40,090 nt of DNA from Flavobacterium sp. (GTDB taxonomy: Bacteria > Bacteroidota > Bacteroidia > Flavobacteriales > Flavobacteriaceae): contig NZ_JAIXTJ010000032.1 of NCBI RefSeq assembly GCF_027483985.1, forward strand, positions 1 to 40,090, read 5' to 3'. Of this stretch, positions 7,104 through 14,791 are shown piece by piece. Both the position numbers and the translations under genes were made by a program. The notes under the pieces are model-generated. The model was not told the origin of the DNA. It ran no database searches and saw only the letters and a program-made list of their open reading frames with translations. How positions within the stretch are numbered: position 1 is the stretch's first letter; every line of letters starts with the position of its first letter.

Positions 7104-7775
7104 TTGAAAAATTTCATTAAAAAATATTTTAGAAAACTACTATATACTTCAATTATTGGATTAGTACTAATTTTTGGAGTGAACTTTTATGTAAAATCTA
7201 AAACTAACTCATTAATTTTTTCTTCCGAAAATGCAATTCCTAAAACAAAAGTTGGAATTATTTTTGGGGCTGGAATTAATGGAAATAGACCAAGCAAATA
7301 CTTAAAAGACAGACTTGATGCCGGAATAAAATTGTTTGAATCTAAAAAAATAAATAAAATTTTACTTTCAGGTGACAATGGTTCAGATGCTCATGACGAA
7401 TTAACCGTAATGAAAACTTATTGTTTTGAAAAAGGGATCGATACCACAAAAATATACATTGATTACGCCGGATTTGATACTTATTCAACAATGTATAGAG
7501 CAAAAAACATATTTAAAATTGAAAAGGCAATCTTAATTACGCAAGAATATCATTTGAATCGAGCGATTTATATCGGAAATAATCTTGGTATTGAAGCTGT
7601 TGGATTTTCAGCAAATCAAGGTGCGTATAGAAATTATAATTATGTATGTTTTAGAGAATATTTTTCGATTTGTAAATCAGTAATTGATATCATTAGAAAT
7701 CGAGAACCTAATTTTTTAGGAACTGAAATCAATATTAATGGAGTTTCAAATTATTCAAAAGATGATAAAAGATAA
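7104..7775 (+). CDS. YdcF/SanA-like envelope protein (DUF218)
   Basis: The 223-aa protein has one N-terminal membrane anchor (about residues 13-30) and then the DUF218 domain: VGIIFGAGINGNRPSKYLKDR, the phosphate-loop-like LLSGDNGSDAHDE, and ITQEYHLNRAIYIGNNLGIEAVGF. E. coli SanA of this family affects envelope permeability to vancomycin; its biochemistry is not settled. The start must be the TTG at 7104, because there is no in-frame ATG before the membrane segment. It follows the peptidase gene by 10 bp, so they may be co-transcribed. A terminator hairpin overlaps its stop codon. Confidence 0.87.
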   Translation: MKNFIKKYFRKLLYTSIIGLVLIFGVNFYVKSKTNSLIFSSENAIPKTKVGIIFGAGINGNRPSKYLKDRLDAGIKLFESKKINKILLSGDNGSDAHDELTVMKTYCFEKGIDTTKIYIDYAGFDTYSTMYRAKNIFKIEKAILITQEYHLNRAIYIGNNLGIEAVGFSANQGAYRNYNYVCFREYFSICKSVIDIIRNREPNFLGTEININGVSNYSKDDKR

Positions 7776-7804
7776 CCGAAGAACAACGCTTCGGTTTCTT
7801 TTTA
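7774..7804 (+). terminator. Rho-independent terminator after the YdcF/SanA-like gene
   Basis: AACCGAAG (7774-7781) pairs perfectly with CTTCGGTT (7789-7796) across a 7-nt loop and is followed by TCTTTTT. The stem begins within the stop codon, so the 5036-7775 transcript should end here. Confidence 0.85.
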
Positions 7805-7808
7805 AAAT

Positions 7809-7834
7809 AAACTTTCATTTTTTTTTGAAACTTT
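7809..7834 (+). promoter_or_regulatory. Candidate operator 1 of the GbsR/MarR regulator
   Basis: AAACTTTCA-N8-TGAAACTTT, a near-perfect dyad with one position breaking symmetry. The spacer is all T. It overlaps the -33 box of the regulator's promoter, which suits autorepression. Its 18 half-site bases are identical to those of the site at 8407-8432 read on the other strand. Confidence 0.65.
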
Positions 7835-7855
7835 AAAAACTTTTATATATCTTTG
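7824..7855 (+). promoter_or_regulatory. Bacteroidota-type promoter of the GbsR/MarR regulator gene
   Basis: TTTG (7824-7827) and TATCTTTG (7848-7855) are 20 bp apart, an excellent match to TTTG-N19-TAnnTTTG. The start codon lies 28 nt after the -7 box. Confidence 0.8.
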
Positions 7856-7883
7856 TACTATCAAAAAGAAAAAAGATTCTAAA

Positions 7884-8387
7884 ATGGAATTCAAAGAAGC
7901 TAAAAATAAATTCGTTCAAACTTGGGGTGCATTGGGAAGTCAATGGGGAATTAACAAAACTATGGCTCAAATCCACGCACTTTTAATGGTATCACACGAA
8001 GCAGTTTCAATGGAAGACATTATGGAAGAATTGCAGATTTCACGCGGAAATGCTTCAATGAATTTAAGAGCCTTAATGGATTGGGGAATTGTATACAAAG
8101 AATATAAAGCTGGTGAACGCCGCGAATTTTTCACCGCTGAAAAAGATTTAGACGAGTTAGCCGTAAAAATCTCACGAGAGAGAAGCAAAAGAGAAATCAA
8201 ACCTGCTTTGAAAGTATTAAAAGAAGTTTCTTCCATAACATCTGATAATACAGCAGAAGAAAAACATTTTGTAGATCAAACCACCAAACTATATGATTTT
8301 GTTCTAAAAGCTGATAATGTTTTAGACAAAATGACCGAGTACAAAGACAATTGGTTGGCAAAATTGGTAGTGAAAATTATGAGATAA
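7884..8387 (+). CDS. GbsR/MarR family transcriptional regulator
   Basis: A 167-aa DNA-binding protein. A winged helix-turn-helix occupies about residues 25-90: MAQIHALLMVSHEAVSMEDI, the recognition helix around LQISRGNASMNLRALMDWG, and the wing YKEYKAGERREFFTAE. The C-terminal half is helical and probably forms the dimer or ligand part. GbsR-type proteins act as dimers, often as repressors of stress or osmolyte genes. Two mirrored dyads flank this gene, one over its promoter and one before the membrane-protein cluster. I infer that it controls itself and that cluster; the ligand is unknown. Confidence 0.9.
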   Translation: MEFKEAKNKFVQTWGALGSQWGINKTMAQIHALLMVSHEAVSMEDIMEELQISRGNASMNLRALMDWGIVYKEYKAGERREFFTAEKDLDELAVKISRERSKREIKPALKVLKEVSSITSDNTAEEKHFVDQTTKLYDFVLKADNVLDKMTEYKDNWLAKLVVKIMR

Positions 8388-8406
8388 ACCTTAAAAAATT
8401 TAAATT

Positions 8407-8432
8407 AAAGTTTCATTTTTTTCTGAAAGTTT
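8407..8432 (-). promoter_or_regulatory. Candidate operator 2 of the GbsR/MarR regulator
   Basis: AAAGTTTCA-N8-TGAAAGTTT. Its reverse complement has exactly the same half-sites as the dyad at 7809-7834, with the same 8-bp spacing. It lies in the 61-bp gap between the regulator and the first membrane-protein gene. No clear -7 box follows, so it may act on readthrough or on a weak promoter. Confidence 0.6.
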
Positions 8433-8448
8433 AAAATAATAAATAATT

Positions 8449-8790
8449 ATGAGACAGTTTGTATTTAACCTAAACTTAATTTTAACAATAGTAGCTTTAA
8501 TTGGAATCTTAATTGAAAAGGTACTTACCTATGATTTTGTTGACAGCATCGGATTTTTAGTCCTTCTTGGATTCTTTCAAGTTTTTATCGCTTTTACCTT
8601 TACATTTTACGCTTTAACATATAATAGACTTTTACTAATTTCATACCTACTGTATTGGTTTATTGTGGTCCTGTTTTTTAAATTTTTGATAAAAGACTTT
8701 ATATATGTTAGTTTTTTAATTGCACTATACAATTTATACCTAAACTACTGTAGTTATTCTGACTCTAATTTTAATATCCTAAAAAAATGA
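8449..8790 (+). CDS. Small integral membrane protein, unknown function
   Basis: A 113-aa protein, almost entirely hydrophobic, with about four predicted membrane segments (roughly 5-24, 33-56, 60-79 and 85-103) and no recognisable domain. It is the first gene after the regulator and ends in a 4-nt overlap (8787-8790) with the next gene, which argues for co-translation. Phe, Tyr and Leu dominate. I do not recognise the family. Confidence 0.75.
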   Translation: MRQFVFNLNLILTIVALIGILIEKVLTYDFVDSIGFLVLLGFFQVFIAFTFTFYALTYNRLLLISYLLYWFIVVLFFKFLIKDFIYVSFLIALYNLYLNYCSYSDSNFNILKK

Positions 8791-9227
8791 ACACACTTAT
8801 CCCAAACTGGCTGATTATCCTTAGTGGAATAGGTCAAATTTTTACAGCAATGATTTATCCTTACATACGCCATCAAGTTTTTGATTGGTATAACGATGTA
8901 AAACAACTCAAACCACTAAACCAAGAAATTGCAAAAACTTATGGTAGATATATCCAAGGTTTAAATTTCTCTTTCGGATTGATTGCCATTTTATTTACGA
9001 ATGAACTTAAAGAACAATCAGCACTATCAGTTGCCTTAACCGGATTAATTGCAGCTTACTGGGTTGGAAAAGTAGCCACACAAATTGCCTATTATCCAAT
9101 GTATGATATCCCGAAACGAAAGTTATTTAAAGTCGGAAGCTATTTTATGAATACACTTTTTGTGCTTTTTGCCGTAGTAAACACGATGCTTTTCATACAT
9201 AATTTGATTGGACATTATAAAATGTAA
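8787..9227 (+). CDS. Conserved membrane protein, unknown function
   Basis: A 146-aa protein with about four membrane segments. The loop after the first (YPYIRHQVFDWYNDVKQLKP) and the motif YGRYIQGLNFSFGLIAIL look conserved-protein-like, and an amphipathic QIAYYPMYDIPKRKLFK precedes the last segment. I cannot assign a function. It starts within the stop of the preceding gene (ATGA) and is followed 5 bp later by the next membrane gene, so it sits in the middle of an operon. Confidence 0.78.
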   Translation: MNTLIPNWLIILSGIGQIFTAMIYPYIRHQVFDWYNDVKQLKPLNQEIAKTYGRYIQGLNFSFGLIAILFTNELKEQSALSVALTGLIAAYWVGKVATQIAYYPMYDIPKRKLFKVGSYFMNTLFVLFAVVNTMLFIHNLIGHYKM

Positions 9228-9232
9228 ATGCA

Positions 9233-9577
9233 ATGAACCTCAACATTATTGGTTACACAATATATTTATTGATAACCACATTCATTATTCTAAAAGTAGG
9301 AAAAATTTGTTACAGAAATGGCAACATCTTTGTTTCTGAACTGATTCCAAATCACGAAGATTTGTGCCATCAAATCAACCAAATACTATTAGTTGGATAT
9401 TATCTGTTGAATCTAGGGTACTGTGCCATGACTATAATTTCTTGGGAGAAAATCCAGTCATTTCATCAACTTATTGAAATTATTGCCTTCAAATCGGCTA
9501 TCATCATTTGCACAATTGCAACAATGCATTACATCAACATCATCCTTTTAACGAAATACATCAAAAAATTAATTTAA
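9233..9577 (+). CDS. Small membrane protein, paralogue of the next gene
   Basis: A 114-aa protein with about three membrane segments. It shares its whole layout with the following protein: both start IGY-IYL, carry a short basic loop with a lone Asn, then an acidic-amphipathic segment, then GYYLLNLGY (here) or GFYLLNLGF (there). This points to tandem duplication. No domain known to me. The downstream gene begins 11 bp after its stop. Confidence 0.75.
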   Translation: MNLNIIGYTIYLLITTFIILKVGKICYRNGNIFVSELIPNHEDLCHQINQILLVGYYLLNLGYCAMTIISWEKIQSFHQLIEIIAFKSAIIICTIATMHYINIILLTKYIKKLI

Positions 9578-9588
9578 ATACATCTATT

Positions 9589-9972
9589 ATGGAAACTACA
9601 AAAATTTTAATCGGTTACGCCATTTACTTACCAGTCGCTTTATTTTTAACCTATTACGTTTCAAGAACACTTTTCAAAAACAGTAAAGTTTATATGTTAG
9701 ACATTTTTAAAGGTCGAGAAGAAATTGCAAATGCAACCAACAAGTTATTTGAAACGGGTTTCTATCTCTTGAATTTAGGATTTGCCTTAATGATTCTAGA
9801 AATGAATATGTATCAAGATAGTTACCAAGTATTGATAGAAAAATTGAGTTATAAAATTGGAGGTTTCGCCATCTACTTAGGAATTATGTTGTTCTTTAAT
9901 CTGTATTTCTTCTTCAGAGGCAAAAGAAAAGCATCTGAAAACAATCTTCAACAACCAATCGCGGCAAACTAA
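9589..9972 (+). CDS. Small membrane protein, paralogue of the preceding gene
   Basis: A 127-aa protein starting at the ATG at 9589 (METTKILIGYAIYL). The frame is open further upstream to 9508, but that part overlaps the preceding gene and has no membrane character. It has three membrane segments (about 5-25, 58-78 and 95-115) and a short polar tail with RGKRK followed by a Gln-rich end. It is homologous in layout to the protein encoded at 9233-9577. Unknown function; a hairpin follows at 9983. Confidence 0.77.
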   Translation: METTKILIGYAIYLPVALFLTYYVSRTLFKNSKVYMLDIFKGREEIANATNKLFETGFYLLNLGFALMILEMNMYQDSYQVLIEKLSYKIGGFAIYLGIMLFFNLYFFFRGKRKASENNLQQPIAAN

Positions 9973-9982
9973 AAGAAGCAAC

Positions 9983-10015
9983 AAGCCTGACAGACTTTTA
10001 AATTCTGCCAGGCTT
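9983..10015. terminator. Palindromic hairpin AAGCCTGACAGA / TCTGCCAGGCTT
   Basis: Left arm 9983-9994 and right arm 10004-10015 pair over 12 bp with one mismatch and a 9-nt loop. No strong T run follows, so termination would be partial. GC-rich compared with its surroundings. From memory, CCTGACAG/CTGTCAGG palindromes recur in Flavobacterium intergenic DNA, so this may be a dispersed repeat rather than a dedicated terminator. Confidence 0.6.
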
Positions 10016-10028
10016 AAAATAAAATACT

Positions 10029-10445
10029 ATGAACTGGAATTATCTATTTAAACATTGGTTTGGAACTTTGGTTTTTGCCCCATTCATCTTTGACTTATTT
10101 TGTTTGTTTGATGAAAATTTAGCTAATATTGCCGGCCTAATTGAAGTTTATCCCATTACATTAATTTTTGGTTTACTATTTTCATTACCAACCTATATTT
10201 TATATGGAATTATTTACTATTACTTAGCCAATAAAGAAGTTTCTATACTCTATTCTAAAATAACATTAATTGTATTTACAACATTATCAATTTTGATTAC
10301 TTTTAACATTGTATTCCACGCAAGAGAACCAATTGGCGGTTATGTTTATGCAATTACCTCTATAATTTTAGGAATTCTTTTAAAACTAAATTTCAAAAAT
10401 GACAACAATAAACTTAACTACCAAAATAAACGCATCAATAAATAA
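10029..10445 (+). CDS. Membrane protein, unknown function
   Basis: A 138-aa protein with four probable membrane segments (about 10-30, 38-62, 70-92 and 98-120) and a basic, Asn/Lys-rich tail. No known domain. Its last 47 nt overlap the start of the next gene in a different frame, and the tail (about 124-138) has a composition that suggests it is not structurally constrained. It is probably the last membrane gene of the cluster, unless the hairpin at 9983 separates it. Confidence 0.68.
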   Translation: MNWNYLFKHWFGTLVFAPFIFDLFCLFDENLANIAGLIEVYPITLIFGLLFSLPTYILYGIIYYYLANKEVSILYSKITLIVFTTLSILITFNIVFHAREPIGGYVYAITSIILGILLKLNFKNDNNKLNYQNKRINK

Positions 10446-10854
10446 AGTTTTAGATTTAAACCGAAACATTGATATTCACAAATTATCTACTGCAAAGTCT
10501 AACGAAACTGCGATCGATGGTGTAACATCAGGATTAATTAATTTAAATGAAACTGTTACTTGGCGTGGCAAACATTTTGGCATATACCTAACCCATAAAA
10601 GTTTGATATCAGCAATGGAAATTCCGAATTTCTTTGTAGACGAAATGTTGGAAGGTAATTTTAAAAGCTTTAAACACCTTCACACCTTCACAGAGGAAAA
10701 TGGTGTAACCATAGTAAAGGATGAAATCCAATATGAAACTCCATTTGGTATTTTTGGAAGCATCTTTGACAAACTTCTTTTGAAAGCATACTTTACAAAA
10801 TTTATTACTAAAAGAAATGAATTTATTAAACAGTTAGCTGAAAACAAGAATTAA
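10399..10854 (+). CDS. SRPBCC (START-like) ligand-binding protein
   Basis: A 151-aa soluble protein fitting the SRPBCC/polyketide-cyclase fold: the N-terminal strand TTINLTTKINASINKVLDL (hydrophobic strand then helix), a long beta region with NETVTWRGKHFGIYLTHKS, HLHTFTEENGVTIVKDEIQY, and the C-terminal helix ending in KRNEFIKQLAENK. The fold makes a deep pocket for lipophilic ligands; the ligand is unknown. It lies after the small membrane proteins controlled, I infer, by the GbsR-type regulator. It overlaps the previous gene by 47 nt and the convergent gene at 10834 by 21 nt. Confidence 0.78.
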   Translation: MTTINLTTKINASINKVLDLNRNIDIHKLSTAKSNETAIDGVTSGLINLNETVTWRGKHFGIYLTHKSLISAMEIPNFFVDEMLEGNFKSFKHLHTFTEENGVTIVKDEIQYETPFGIFGSIFDKLLLKAYFTKFITKRNEFIKQLAENKN

Positions 10855-11649
10855 AATCCACCAAATCATAGGAATACTTTCTACCCAAAATGAGGTATAA
10901 TATCTTGACCTACTTTCATTCACAAAGATCAAAAAAAGCAATGTAGTAAAAGCCAAACAACATTTCAATAGAAAAAATTGCACCTTTAAATCAATTGATA
11001 AAAACTCTAATACAACAAATAAAAACAACAATGCAAATCCTACTAGCTTAGTTTTTTCAACTCCAATTTGCTGCGGAACCGTTTTTAAATGAGGATCATC
11101 TGATTTCAAATCGACAATTTCAAAAATTAATATCAGTACAAAAAGCAGAAGAAATCTTTGCATTGCAACCAAGAAGACATATCTACTATAAGGTAAATGG
11201 TTATTAATTATTGGAAGGAAAAGCGTCACTCCTACCCAACATAAAGCGACGATATAAATTTTAAATCCTGCCCAATTCCGAGCGTTCCTTTTATTCGGAA
11301 AAACAGGTAACGTATATAATAATGTAATGATTAAAAACACAAAACCCATAATTTGTGTATTTCTTTGCAACTGAAAAAAATAATATGACGCAGCAAACAA
11401 AGAGAATAAACTCATAATGAAAATAGCTTTCAATTGAACCGTCAATCGCGATTTTTGAGCTCTTGCTAAAGCGTGGTATTTTACAAAATTATAACTTACA
11501 ATTATTCCGAAAAATGTGAACCCCAAAGTTGCATTATCATTTTCTATGTCAAACAAAATATAGGTCAATTGTACCAGTGCAAAACCTGACAATGCAACGT
11601 GAATGCTTGAATTTATATAAAAATCGAGAAGTTTCTTCAGAAATCGCAT
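10834..11649 (-). CDS. Polytopic membrane protein, UbiA prenyltransferase-like
   Basis: A 271-aa protein with about eight membrane segments. The region DLKSDDPHLKTVPQQIGVEK (about 190-209) resembles the second Asp-rich motif of UbiA-type prenyltransferases (DxxxD...T.P..lG). The first motif (NDxxD) is not evident; the corresponding region reads YNFVKYHAL. It may be a diverged or inactive relative. It starts alone on the minus strand, head to head with gcvP, and its 3' end overlaps that of the SRPBCC gene by 21 nt. Confidence 0.62.
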   Translation of the reverse strand: MRFLKKLLDFYINSSIHVALSGFALVQLTYILFDIENDNATLGFTFFGIIVSYNFVKYHALARAQKSRLTVQLKAIFIMSLFSLFAASYYFFQLQRNTQIMGFVFLIITLLYTLPVFPNKRNARNWAGFKIYIVALCWVGVTLFLPIINNHLPYSRYVFLVAMQRFLLLFVLILIFEIVDLKSDDPHLKTVPQQIGVEKTKLVGFALLFLFVVLEFLSIDLKVQFFLLKCCLAFTTLLFLIFVNESRSRYYTSFWVESIPMIWWILILVFS

Positions 11650-11747
11650 AGCGCAAAACTAATCATTCTGTTAATAAGAGTCATTTTTGGTTAACAAATT
11701 CTCAAAATATTACGTCTTGTTTAACTTAAAAATAGAAGTTTAATAAT

Positions 11748-11755
11748 TACTTTTG
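11748..11755 (+). promoter_or_regulatory. -7 element of the gcvP promoter
   Basis: TACTTTTG matches TAnnTTTG. No good -33 box is seen at 17-23 bp. Initiation about 6 nt further on would place the stem-loop at 11763-11783 at the very 5' end of the mRNA. Confidence 0.45.
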
Positions 11756-11762
11756 TTGCTTA

Positions 11763-11783
11763 AATCTGAACTCGATTCAGATT
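11763..11783 (+). promoter_or_regulatory. Leader stem-loop of gcvP
   Basis: AATCTGAA, loop CTCGA, TTCAGATT: a perfect 8-bp stem with a 5-nt loop, 39 nt before the gcvP start codon. A closely similar stem (TCTGAA-N5-TTCAGA) sits in the leader of the amino-acid dehydrogenase at 35369-35385. It could protect the mRNA 5' end or bind a protein. Confidence 0.6.
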
Positions 11784-11822
11784 CTAAACAACACACACAA
11801 ACTTTATATTTATTTTCATCAA

Positions 11823-14666
11823 ATGAGAACAGACGCATTTGCATTACGCCACATAGGTCCACGTGAAAACGACCTACAACATATGTTTAAAACCGTTGGA
11901 GTTGAAACTTTAGACCAACTGATTTATGAAACGGTGCCTAGTAATATTCGTTTAAAAAACGATTTACAACTAGACGAACCAATGACGGAATATGAGTATT
12001 TAGCACACATTCAAGAATTAGGCAAGAAAAACAAAGTTTACAAATCTTATATTGGTTTAGGATATCATCCAGCGATTGTACCAGCGGTAATTCAAAGAAA
12101 TATTTTTGAAAATCCAGGTTGGTATACAGCCTATACGCCTTATCAAGCCGAAATTGCTCAAGGTCGATTAGAAGCTATTTTGAATTACCAAACCACGGTA
12201 ATTGAATTAACAGGAATGGAAATTGCTAATGCTTCACTTCTTGATGAAGGAACAGCGGCAGCCGAAGCAATGGCTTTATTATTTGACGTTCGTTCACGTG
12301 ATCAAAAGAAAAATAATGTAAATAAATTCTTTGTTTCAGAAGAAATACTTCCGCAAACTTTATCGGTTTTACAAACACGTTCTACTCCAATTGGCGTTGA
12401 ATTGGTTGTTGGAAATCACGAAGAATTTGATTTCTCAAATGAATTTTATGGAGCTATTTTACAGTATCCAGGAAAATTTGGTCAAATAAATGATTACGCT
12501 GGATTCATAACAAATGCTCACGCTAAGGACATAAAAGTTGCTGTTGCAGCAGATATTTTATCATTAGTTAAATTAACACCTCCAGGAGAAATGGGCGCTG
12601 ATGTTGTTGTTGGAACTTCACAACGTTTTGGTATCCCAATGGGTTACGGCGGACCACACGCAGCATTTTTTGCAACTAAAGAAGAGTACAAACGTTCAAT
12701 GCCAGGAAGAATTATCGGTGTAACTATTGATACTAATGGTAATCGCGCTTTGAGAATGGCGTTGCAAACTCGTGAACAACATATCAAACGTGAAAAAGCA
12801 ACTTCTAATATTTGTACTGCTCAAGTTCTATTGGCAGTTATGGCCGGAATGTATGCTGTATTTCACGGACCAAAAGGATTAAACTATATTGCAAGCAAAG
12901 TACATAATTCAGCTGTAACATTAGCGGATGCTTTAAACAAATTAGGTGTATACCAAACCAATACTGCTTTCTTTGATACTATTTTAGTTAAAGCTGACGC
13001 TCAAAAAGTAAAAGCAATTGCAGAAAAAAATGAAGTCAATTTTTATTATGTAGATGCAGAAACGATTTCTATATCACTTAACGAAACTACTTCTCTTGCT
13101 GATTTAAATCAAGTAATTGCAATTTTTGCCGAAGCTACAGGAAAAGATGCTTTTGAATTAACCGCATTATCAAATACTTCAAACATACCAAGTTCATTAG
13201 AACGTACTTCAACTTTCTTAACGCACGATGTTTTTAACAACCATCATTCAGAAAGTCAGTTAATGCGTTACATAAAAAAATTAGAGCGTAAAGATTTATC
13301 GCTGAATCATTCGATGATTTCTTTAGGTTCTTGCACAATGAAATTAAATGCTGCAGCAGAAATGCTTCCGTTATCGATGGCAAATTGGAATAGCATTCAT
13401 CCTTTTGCACCTATTGATCAAGCAGAAGGTTATCAAATTATGCTCAAAAAATTAGAGCATCAATTAAATATTGTAACGGGTTTTGCCGGAACGACTTTAC
13501 AACCAAATTCAGGTGCTCAAGGAGAATATGCTGGTTTGATGACTATTCGTGCCTACCACCAATCTCGTGGTGATCATCACAGAAATATTTGTTTAATTCC
13601 TTCATCGGCTCACGGAACCAATCCTGCTTCGGCAGCAATGGCGGGAATGACTATTATCGTTACCAAAACAATGGAAAATGGTAATATTGATGTTGAAGAT
13701 TTAAGAGCTAGAGCAATCGAACATAAAGATAATCTTTCTTGTTTAATGGTTACTTATCCATCTACACACGGAGTTTTTGAAAGTGCTATTTGTGAAATCA
13801 CCGAACTAATTCACGAAAATGGTGGTTTGGTTTATATGGATGGAGCCAATATGAATGCACAAGTTGGATTAACAAATCCGGCTACAATTGGTGCTGATGT
13901 TTGTCACTTGAATTTACATAAAACATTTGCTATTCCTCACGGTGGTGGTGGACCAGGTGTTGGACCAATTTGTGTAAACGAGAAATTAGTTCCTTTTTTA
14001 CCAACTAATCCAATCATTCCTACTGGTGGAGATCAAGCAATTACTGCTATTTCTGCGGCACCATATGGTTCAGCTCTAGTTTGTTTAATCTCCTACGGAT
14101 ACATTACAATGCTTGGCGCAGAAGGTGTGACGAATGCTACGAAATATGCCATTTTAAATGCTAATTATATGAAAGCTCGTCTTGAAGAACATTATCCAAT
14201 ATTATATTCTGGAGAAATGGGACGCGCTGCACACGAAATGATTTTAGATTGTAGATCATTTGAAGAAAACGGAATCAAAGTAACTGATATAGCGAAACGT
14301 TTAATGGATTATGGTTTTCACGCACCAACCGTTTCGTTCCCAGTAGCAGGAACTTTAATGATAGAGCCAACCGAATCAGAAGATTTAGCAGAATTAGACC
14401 GTTTTTGTGATGCAATGATTTCAATTAGAAACGAGATTAAAGCGTCAACTAAAGAGCAAGCAAACAATATTTTAAGAAATGCACCACATACCTTGGCAAT
14501 GCTTACTTCTAACGAATGGGTTTTCCCTTACACTAGAGATCAAGCAGCATTTCCACTAGATTATATTGCAGAAAATAAATTTTGGCCTACAGTTCGTCGT
14601 GTAGATGAAGCTTATGGAGACCGAAACTTGGTTTGCAGCTGTGCTCCAATTGAAGCCTATATGTAA
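11823..14666 (+). CDS. gcvP: Glycine dehydrogenase (decarboxylating), glycine cleavage P protein
   Basis: P protein of the glycine cleavage system: PLP-dependent decarboxylation of glycine, passing the aminomethyl group to the lipoyl arm of H protein. The 947 aa correspond to the fused two-half form rather than the split GcvPA/GcvPB form. The N-terminal RHIGPRENDLQHMFKTVGV (about 9-27) is typical. The PLP lysine is Lys700 in NLHKTFAIPHGGGGPGVGP. The final region VRRVDEAYGDRNLVCSCAPIE is conserved. gcvT and gcvH are not in the window. The gene stands alone, with its own -7 element, leader hairpin and downstream terminator. Confidence 0.98.
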   Translation: MRTDAFALRHIGPRENDLQHMFKTVGVETLDQLIYETVPSNIRLKNDLQLDEPMTEYEYLAHIQELGKKNKVYKSYIGLGYHPAIVPAVIQRNIFENPGWYTAYTPYQAEIAQGRLEAILNYQTTVIELTGMEIANASLLDEGTAAAEAMALLFDVRSRDQKKNNVNKFFVSEEILPQTLSVLQTRSTPIGVELVVGNHEEFDFSNEFYGAILQYPGKFGQINDYAGFITNAHAKDIKVAVAADILSLVKLTPPGEMGADVVVGTSQRFGIPMGYGGPHAAFFATKEEYKRSMPGRIIGVTIDTNGNRALRMALQTREQHIKREKATSNICTAQVLLAVMAGMYAVFHGPKGLNYIASKVHNSAVTLADALNKLGVYQTNTAFFDTILVKADAQKVKAIAEKNEVNFYYVDAETISISLNETTSLADLNQVIAIFAEATGKDAFELTALSNTSNIPSSLERTSTFLTHDVFNNHHSESQLMRYIKKLERKDLSLNHSMISLGSCTMKLNAAAEMLPLSMANWNSIHPFAPIDQAEGYQIMLKKLEHQLNIVTGFAGTTLQPNSGAQGEYAGLMTIRAYHQSRGDHHRNICLIPSSAHGTNPASAAMAGMTIIVTKTMENGNIDVEDLRARAIEHKDNLSCLMVTYPSTHGVFESAICEITELIHENGGLVYMDGANMNAQVGLTNPATIGADVCHLNLHKTFAIPHGGGGPGVGPICVNEKLVPFLPTNPIIPTGGDQAITAISAAPYGSALVCLISYGYITMLGAEGVTNATKYAILNANYMKARLEEHYPILYSGEMGRAAHEMILDCRSFEENGIKVTDIAKRLMDYGFHAPTVSFPVAGTLMIEPTESEDLAELDRFCDAMISIRNEIKASTKEQANNILRNAPHTLAMLTSNEWVFPYTRDQAAFPLDYIAENKFWPTVRRVDEAYGDRNLVCSCAPIEAYM

Positions 14667-14685
14667 AAATAAATCCCAATAATTT

Positions 14686-14724
14686 AAATCCCAAATTCCA
14701 CATAGGTTTTTGGGATTTTTCTTT
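14686..14724 (+). terminator. Rho-independent terminator after gcvP
   Basis: AAATCCCAAA (14686-14695) pairs perfectly with TTTGGGATTT (14709-14718) around a 13-nt loop, followed by TTCTTTT. A second AAATCCCAA copy lies just upstream at 14671 and could compete for pairing. Confidence 0.8.
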
Positions 14725-14765
14725 TATATATGACATAAATCAGATTTATTAAAATCAGAATCGTG

Positions 14766-14773
14766 TACCTTTG
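14766..14773 (+). promoter_or_regulatory. -7 element of the truncated haemoglobin promoter
   Basis: TACCTTTG matches TAnnTTTG and lies 18 nt before the start codon. The -33 region has only a weak TTTA. Two AATCAGA copies (14738 and 14753) lie upstream, 15 bp apart, and could be a regulator site. Confidence 0.5.
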
Positions 14774-14791
14774 TACTTTAAATTTTAAGAG

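Noticed and set aside
9508..9588. N-terminal extension of the second paralogous membrane protein
   Set aside because: It overlaps the preceding gene in another frame, and the paralogue aligns only from the ATG at 9589.
11763..11822. Glycine riboswitch before gcvP
   Set aside because: The leader is only about 60 nt with one simple hairpin; a glycine aptamer needs a longer, multi-helix fold that is absent.
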